Origin: Clostridiales bacterium
GTDB lineage: Bacteria > Bacillota > Clostridia > Saccharofermentanales > Saccharofermentanaceae
DNA length: 11,426 nt
Assembly (NCBI GenBank): GCA_003543635.1
Contig: DNAE01000205.1
Span: 1 to 11,426, forward strand
Reading direction: 5' to 3'
A program made the translations under genes and the position numbers. This document shows positions 7,266-11,426 of this stretch, piece by piece. The notes beneath the pieces are model-generated. The model made no database searches. It was not told where the DNA came from and saw only the letters and a list, made by a program, of their open reading frames with translations. Positions within the stretch are counted from its first letter, which is position 1, and every line of letters starts with the position of its first letter.

Positions 7266-8117
7266 TTAGCAATAACCCTTTGAAATGGCAAGTTCGGCAC
7301 GCTCCTTGGCCTTACCGCCCAGGGCTATCTGCTCCTTTATGAAATCAGGATGATCGGAAATGAAATCCTTCATGTACTTGTCAGGGTCAGAAAGGAACTT
7401 CATAACGAGATCATACTGCTGTTCGTTTATATATTTTCCCGCCAGCGCCTGATCGAAGAGAGTCTTATCGATACCCGCAAGGGTATCCATGTCAACACCA
7501 AGACCCTTCAACACTTCCCTGCCGCTCTGATGTCTGTCGATAACGGCGATGGTATCACTGATATCTGCTCCGAGACCTCTTATAACGGGTACCCAGGCTC
7601 TCTCATAGCTGGAGGCCTCGGTTATGAGATCTGCGATGTGAAGTATCTTCTTGCCGGAAAGGATCGTGGCATCGGCGATCTTAGGGGAACGGAACTCGGG
7701 ATCCGTTACGACCGCAGTCTGATCCTTATAGATGGTTACATGGGGCTTACCCAGGATGTGTGCGGGAAGCATGGAGAAGAAATAGTCCCTTCTCTCTCCG
7801 CCGGAAATGAAATCAAAATCGTACTTGGAAGCTTCCTTAACGAGCTGATCCGTTACATTCCTGAAGGTCTCGGACTCCTTATAAAGGGCCATAAACTCCT
7901 CGAAGATGACACCGGGCGCTTTAAGCTTATCCTCACTAATCGCCGATTCTATAACCTTAAGCATCCTGGAAGCTTCCGCTTCATCCTTCACTAAGAAATG
8001 GGTATTGATATAGAAGGGACCGAGCTTACCCGATGTATACCAGAAAGGCGTATCCTCGGGGGCAACGCGTACGGCGTTCGTTAAGAAAAGATCATCGATA
8101 ATACTTCTAGTGTTCAT
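7266..8117 (-). CDS. pyrE: Divergent orotate phosphoribosyltransferase-like protein
   Basis: A 283-residue phosphoribosyltransferase-like protein, clearly longer than the roughly 210 residues of standard PyrE, with an insertion around 55-100 and a C-terminal extension beyond about 205. The N-terminal orotate-binding element WYTSGKLGPFYI (26-37) corresponds to the OPRT 'SG-k-s-p-Y' motif. ISGGERRDYFFSMLPAHILG (104-123) and KPHVTIYKD (124-132) align in order with the OPRT core. The PRPP-loop position reads IADLITEASSYE (161-172) rather than the usual acidic-pair DDV-T-GG-S pattern, so PRPP binding may differ. The start is ATG 8117, with GGAGG (8124-8128) 6 bases upstream; a longer in-frame start at 8177 would overlap the upstream gene and lacks this site. 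PyrE would convert orotate and PRPP to OMP, completing the pathway with PyrF, PyrD and PyrK in the same operon. Context supports the role; the loop makes it less certain. Confidence 0.75.
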   Translation of the reverse strand: MNTRSIIDDLFLTNAVRVAPEDTPFWYTSGKLGPFYINTHFLVKDEAEASRMLKVIESAISEDKLKAPGVIFEEFMALYKESETFRNVTDQLVKEASKYDFDFISGGERRDYFFSMLPAHILGKPHVTIYKDQTAVVTDPEFRSPKIADATILSGKKILHIADLITEASSYERAWVPVIRGLGADISDTIAVIDRHQSGREVLKGLGVDMDTLAGIDKTLFDQALAGKYINEQQYDLVMKFLSDPDKYMKDFISDHPDFIKEQIALGGKAKERAELAISKGYC

Positions 8118-8123
8118 AAAAAA

Positions 8124-8128
8124 CCTCC
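8124..8128 (-). promoter_or_regulatory. Ribosome binding site that sets the pyrE start
   Basis: GGAGG on the minus strand, 6 bases before the ATG at 8117. It decides for this start rather than the in-frame ATG at 8177, which lies inside the end of the exporter gene. Confidence 0.85.
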
Positions 8129-8133
8129 TGATA

Positions 8134-9453
8134 TTAACTGCTCTTACGGAAGTTACGGTCCGTAAGGATCCTGGCAAATACTAGTCCCAGGGGGAGAGAT
8201 ACCACGACTATAACGGCTTTTGCAAGCCAGTTAAGTCCCGTGGAGAAGTCCGCCTGGGAGAAAAAGAATATTCCCTTATACATAAACATTCCCGGTACCA
8301 TTATAACAATGGAAGGCACCGTCAGAGTGATCCTCGGAAATCCTATATGGTTCTTGATGGATGAAGCGAGAAGTCCCGCCGTAAGGGCTCCGCAGAAAGC
8401 CGCTATGCTCATGCCGACTCCCATATCCGTAAGACAGAGCCTTAACACGTTTGCCACTGCTCCTATAACCCCCGCAATGGAGGCCATCCTGACGGTACTG
8501 TTGAAGAGTATGGAGAATCCGAACACACCTAAGAAACTCATAACGAGCCTTAAGGGGATCAGATAGTATAAGGGTAAGGAGTAGGGTTCAAAATCAACGG
8601 GGGCAAAGTTAAAGAGCGAAGCCGTAAAGGCGCCCGCAAGGGTTGCAACACCGATGACCAGCACCGCATAGGTGATACGTTCAATACCCGACTTAAGATC
8701 GAGCTTGGCAAGGTCGATACCGCCGGTGATCAAAGGAAAGCCAGGGATAACATAGAGCATGGAACAGATATATCCCGCCCTGAAATCGATGGGACTTCCC
8801 GTTATTGATCCCAGGGCCTTTACCAGGAGCATATATACGATACAAGACGTCATGACTCCCGCACATATATTGGCAAAAAGGGTTATCTTCCGGTTCAGAA
8901 GGATCTTCCTCACCATAAAACCGAAAAGGGCCGCGAAGAAAGTTACGACCATATCCAGGGCTCCTGCTCCGAGAAGGAACGAGAAGGCCATGCAGGCAAT
9001 GCCCGACGCCAGGGAAAGCTGGAGAAGCTTGTAGTTTCCCCTCTCCTTCTCGATGGTATCCAGCATCTTGTGGAAATCATCAACGGAATATCTGGAAACC
9101 CTTTCCGTGAATCCGTCGCAGAAGATCTCCAGATAATGGAGCTTATCGGTATTTACACCGGTGGTCACATTGGAAAGGGCATTTGTGCAGCTGATGCCGT
9201 TCTCGATACAGGTGTAATCGATGGACTTAAGTCCGATATCGGCGTTGCAGGTGACATTAAGGGCTCTGGAGAGCTTATTCATTGCGGCTCTAACCCTGAA
9301 GGAACCCGCACCGTAAGCAAGGAACATGAGACCGACCCTGCCGATGAGTCCGGCCTTTTCGCTCAGAGGCGATGAAGACGACGGCTTATCGCTGTCGTTC
9401 CTGGAGGTGTCGTGCCAAAGTATGGTCATGTGCTGCTGGCGGAATTTACTCAT
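8134..9453 (-). CDS. ThrE/YjjPB-family membrane exporter
   Basis: A 439-residue polytopic membrane protein of the threonine/serine exporter (ThrE) family, with both halves fused as in actinobacterial ThrE. Residues about 30-280 match the DUF1212/YjjP-like half: GLMFLAYGAGSFRVRAAMNK (41-60), then hydrophobic helices, with YVIPGFPLITGGIDLAKLDL (234-253) as the family signature. Residues about 290-430 form the second, YjjB-like half, with helices around 295-318, 324-340, 347-365, 374-392 and 409-428 and the VPGMFMYKG element (386-394). Known relatives export threonine/serine (ThrE) or succinate (Escherichia coli YjjPB). Start ATG 9453 lies one base after the pyrD stop, with GGGAG (9458-9462) only 4 bases upstream. 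The 16-base gap to pyrE places it firmly inside the pyrimidine operon. The transported compound is unknown; an amino acid, a dicarboxylate or a pathway intermediate are all possible. Confidence 0.85.
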   Translation of the reverse strand: MSKFRQQHMTILWHDTSRNDSDKPSSSSPLSEKAGLIGRVGLMFLAYGAGSFRVRAAMNKLSRALNVTCNADIGLKSIDYTCIENGISCTNALSNVTTGVNTDKLHYLEIFCDGFTERVSRYSVDDFHKMLDTIEKERGNYKLLQLSLASGIACMAFSFLLGAGALDMVVTFFAALFGFMVRKILLNRKITLFANICAGVMTSCIVYMLLVKALGSITGSPIDFRAGYICSMLYVIPGFPLITGGIDLAKLDLKSGIERITYAVLVIGVATLAGAFTASLFNFAPVDFEPYSLPLYYLIPLRLVMSFLGVFGFSILFNSTVRMASIAGVIGAVANVLRLCLTDMGVGMSIAAFCGALTAGLLASSIKNHIGFPRITLTVPSIVIMVPGMFMYKGIFFFSQADFSTGLNWLAKAVIVVVSLPLGLVFARILTDRNFRKSS

Positions 9454-9454
9454 A

Positions 9455-10372
9455 TTACTCCCAAAGTCTTAAGGTTCCGGTCACGTCCCGAAGATCCTCA
9501 TTATTTTCTTCGCACCAGGACTTTAAGTCCCGGGTAATATCCACGGGGCACGTGGGATGAACAAGGCTTGCGGTTCCTATCTCAACTGCGCTCGCGCCTG
9601 CCATCATGAACTCCAAAACATCCTCGTAATTACTGATACCGCCGCAACCTATCACGGGAATATCCAATACCCTGTAGCACTCGGATACCATCCTGAGTGC
9701 AACGGGTTTAACGGCAGGGCCGGAATAACCGCCGGTATTGTTCCTTAATACGGGGCGGCGCGTCTTGATGTCGATGGCCATACCCAAAAGGGTATTAATG
9801 AGGACAACGGCATCCGCTCCTCCCTTTTGGGCTGCAAGGGCCGGTGCCTTGATATCGGTCACGTTCGGTGTGAGCTTGATCCATAAAGGAAGGGATGTGC
9901 GCTCCCTCATGGCGGAAACTATGGTATAGATCTGCTCGGGGTCGGATCCGATGCTCATGCAACCCGCCTTTACGTTGGGACAGGAGAGATTTATCTCAAG
10001 GGCATCGATCTTATCCTTATGGGGATCGAGCTTCTCGATCATGGCCATATAGTCGTCAAAGGAATGTCCCGCCACATTGATGATGCGGGCACATCCTAAT
10101 CTATCCATATAGTCCAGGTCATGTTCCAGGAAGTAATCCACGCCGGGATTTTGAAGTCCCACGGAGTTGAGCATTCCGCAGGCTGTCTCCGCAACCCGGA
10201 CCCCCTCGTTTCCCACCCGGGGCTTGATGGTCAGGCCCTTGGAAGAAAGCCCGCCGAGGATGGAAAGATCATAATACTCGGATAACTCGTGTCCGAAATT
10301 ACATGTGCCCGATGCAAGTATCAGGGGTGATTTAAGCTCCACTGAACCCACGGAAACGGAAATCGTACTCAC
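9455..10372 (-). CDS. pyrD: Dihydroorotate dehydrogenase catalytic subunit, class 1B
   Basis: The 305-residue FMN subunit of NAD-dependent dihydroorotate dehydrogenase, oxidising dihydroorotate to orotate in the cytoplasm with PyrK as electron partner. Diagnostic segments are LILASGTCNFG (17-27), a substrate/FMN-loop NSVGLQNPG (69-77), EINLSCPNVKAG (126-137) with Cys131 as the likely catalytic base (class 1 enzymes use Cys here; class 2 uses Ser), WIKLTPNVTDI (164-174), and the FMN phosphate-binding IGCGGISNYED (241-251) and VEIGTASLV (263-271). Length is normal for the class. The start is a GTG at 10372, overlapping the pyrK stop (GTGA, 4 bases), and a near-perfect anti-Shine-Dalgarno complement sits upstream. 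Adjacent pyrK is the expected partner for class 1B. All key residues look intact. Confidence 0.96.
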   Translation of the reverse strand: MSTISVSVGSVELKSPLILASGTCNFGHELSEYYDLSILGGLSSKGLTIKPRVGNEGVRVAETACGMLNSVGLQNPGVDYFLEHDLDYMDRLGCARIINVAGHSFDDYMAMIEKLDPHKDKIDALEINLSCPNVKAGCMSIGSDPEQIYTIVSAMRERTSLPLWIKLTPNVTDIKAPALAAQKGGADAVVLINTLLGMAIDIKTRRPVLRNNTGGYSGPAVKPVALRMVSECYRVLDIPVIGCGGISNYEDVLEFMMAGASAVEIGTASLVHPTCPVDITRDLKSWCEENNEDLRDVTGTLRLWE

Positions 10373-11133
10373 CAGATCACCTCCTCATAGGGGAACACCG
10401 GGCCGTCCTTACAGCATCTCTTGTGATCGAAGGGAATCCCTTCCTTATCCGCTTTGATCCTGCAGATGCAGACAAGGCAGATACCGATACCGCAGGCCAT
10501 CCTCTGCTCCATGGAGACAAAGCACTGAAGCCCATGGCATTCAGCCCATTTACCCACAGCTTTCATCATGGGAAGGGGGCCCACACAAAGGACCGTGGCT
10601 CCCGATACGAAGGAAGGATCCAGAGAATCGAGACCGTTACAACAATTGCCGTGTATTCCGGCTGTTCCGTCATCCGTCGTAAGGACATAGGAATCATCGG
10701 ATAAGACTACCTGATCAGCCGATCTGAAGCCCTCCACCACCACGTGGGGGATACCCTTTGAAGTCAGGACTTCGTGGGCAAAATTCACGGGGAAAACACC
10801 GGTTCCGCCTGCCACAAGAATGAATCTGTGGGAGGCATTCAAGTCAAAACCGTTGCCCAGGGGACCTAAGACAAAGACCTCATGTCCCTCTTCAAATGCA
10901 GCTATTTCAGCGGTTCCCTTACCCACCACCTTGACTCCGACGGAAAATGTTCCGGCGGAGGGATCGACAGAGGCGATACCGAAGGGTCTTTTAAGGAATC
11001 TCGAGCAGGATATGTTAACAAACTGCCCGGGGACAGCAGAAGATGCAATGGAAGGACAAGACAATGTTATATATGCCGTATCCCCGTTGAGCATCTTTTT
11101 TGATACTACTTTAGAAACGAATTCTTCTTTCAT
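10369..11133 (-). CDS. pyrK: Dihydroorotate dehydrogenase electron transfer subunit
   Basis: A 254-residue iron-sulfur flavoprotein that passes electrons from the PyrD FMN to NAD. The ferredoxin-reductase fold is visible in order: the FAD-binding RPFGIAS (49-55, Gly where Ser is usual), VGKGTAEI (70-77), the VLGPLGNGF element (88-96), and the nucleotide-binding ILVAGGTGVFP (105-115). The C-terminal [2Fe-2S] cluster ligands are Cys214, Cys219 and Cys222 in MACGIGICLVC and Cys241 in CCKDGPVFP; a second cysteine (Cys240) lies beside the last ligand. Length is normal. ATG 11133 overlaps the pyrF stop by 4 bases (ATGA), and no strong ribosome binding site is present, suggesting coupled translation. 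The pyrF-pyrK-pyrD order matches pyrimidine operons of Clostridia and their relatives. Confidence 0.96.
   Translation of the reverse strand: MKEEFVSKVVSKKMLNGDTAYITLSCPSIASSAVPGQFVNISCSRFLKRPFGIASVDPSAGTFSVGVKVVGKGTAEIAAFEEGHEVFVLGPLGNGFDLNASHRFILVAGGTGVFPVNFAHEVLTSKGIPHVVVEGFRSADQVVLSDDSYVLTTDDGTAGIHGNCCNGLDSLDPSFVSGATVLCVGPLPMMKAVGKWAECHGLQCFVSMEQRMACGIGICLVCICRIKADKEGIPFDHKRCCKDGPVFPYEEVIW
10375..10386 (-). promoter_or_regulatory. Extended ribosome binding site for the pyrD GTG start
   Basis: The minus strand reads GAGGAGGTGATC, which pairs with 16S rRNA 3' end over essentially the full anti-Shine-Dalgarno core. The GGAGG (10380-10384) sits 7 bases before the GTG at 10372. It lies inside the pyrK coding end and supports the GTG as the real start. 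Confidence 0.85.
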
Positions 11134-11426
11134 GAATACTTTCTCTCTTTAAGAGCATAGGTAAGCTTCATCCTCATATCGAGGGCCTCGTCACGGGTTG
11201 CCTTGAAGAACTGCTTGGGCTTTAAGTCCTCCCTCTTCTTCCAGGCACACATAAGGCTTCTGGAAGCATTTACGATGGAGCCCGTTCCCTCCTTCGTAAA
11301 GGATGCAACTGCCGCATCGGGACCAGCACCCTGGGCACCGTAGCCGGGTACGAGGATTAGGGCGTTGGGCATTCTCTTTCTGGCTTCAACTGCCTGCTCG
11401 GGAACTGTTGCACCAACAACAGCACC
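11130..11426 (-). CDS. pyrF: C-terminal part of orotidine 5'-phosphate decarboxylase, family 2 (partial)
   Basis: The last 98 residues of PyrF, open at the right edge of the window. The frame runs upstream of its first internal Met (11372) to the window end with GAVVGATVPEQAVEARKR, so that Met is not the start. The segments GAVVGAT, ILVPGYGAQGAGPDA and GSIVNASRSLMCAW are characteristic of the longer, family-2 PyrF of Clostridia and Actinobacteria; the GYGAQG loop and the Arg of NASRSL bind the substrate phosphate. The catalytic Asp-Lys residues are outside the window. PyrF decarboxylates OMP to UMP, the last step of the pathway served by the neighbouring genes. The stop overlaps the pyrK ATG by 4 bases. 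Confidence 0.93.
   Translation of the reverse strand, partial: GAVVGATVPEQAVEARKRMPNALILVPGYGAQGAGPDAAVASFTKEGTGSIVNASRSLMCAWKKREDLKPKQFFKATRDEALDMRMKLTYALKERKYS

Noticed and set aside
8118..8177. A longer N-terminus for the pyrE-like gene starting at ATG 8177
   Set aside because: It would overlap the end of the exporter by about 44 bases and lacks a ribosome binding site, whereas ATG 8117 has a GGAGG at proper spacing and starts in register with the family N-terminus.
11130..11372. An 80-residue small protein starting at ATG 11372
   Set aside because: The same frame stays open to the window edge and encodes further conserved PyrF residues (GAVVGAT), so this is an internal methionine.

Overview
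The window looks like chromosomal DNA from an anaerobic Firmicute of the class Clostridia, most likely Lachnospiraceae. This rests on three things: the PyrK-dependent (class 1B, NAD-linked) dihydroorotate dehydrogenase, the family-2 PyrF, and the overall protein character. No sequence search was possible, so the taxon is an inference. Every gene is on the minus strand, so transcription runs from high to low coordinates, and coding density is very high. No tRNA, rRNA, insertion sequence, CRISPR array, long repeat or clear intrinsic terminator was seen. No stretch over 300 bases lacks a gene; the longest gap is 44 bases.

In transcription order, the right part (11426 to 7266) is a pyrimidine operon: the 3' end of pyrF, then pyrK, pyrD, a ThrE/YjjPB-type membrane exporter, and a divergent pyrE-like phosphoribosyltransferase. 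pyrF-pyrK and pyrK-pyrD overlap by 4 bases, pyrD and the exporter are 1 base apart, and 16 bases precede pyrE. The exporter inside the pathway genes is unexpected.

The middle part (7232 to 2929) holds an AMP-forming acyl-CoA synthetase. Eleven bases later comes the most unusual gene here, an 863-residue protein joining a YidC/Oxa1 insertase-like domain, five further predicted membrane segments and a C-terminal sulfatase/LtaS-like (alkaline phosphatase superfamily) catalytic domain. Its YidC part carries Asn where the groove arginine is expected. The pair may act in lipid or envelope modification, which is inference.

The left part (2889 to 1) starts at a plausible promoter and encodes the TldD/TldE metalloprotease pair with a 1-base stop/start overlap. 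A 44-base gap with an extended -10 promoter and a strong ribosome binding site follows. The window ends in the first 31 codons of a Cys/Met-metabolism PLP enzyme, probably an O-acetylhomoserine sulfhydrylase.
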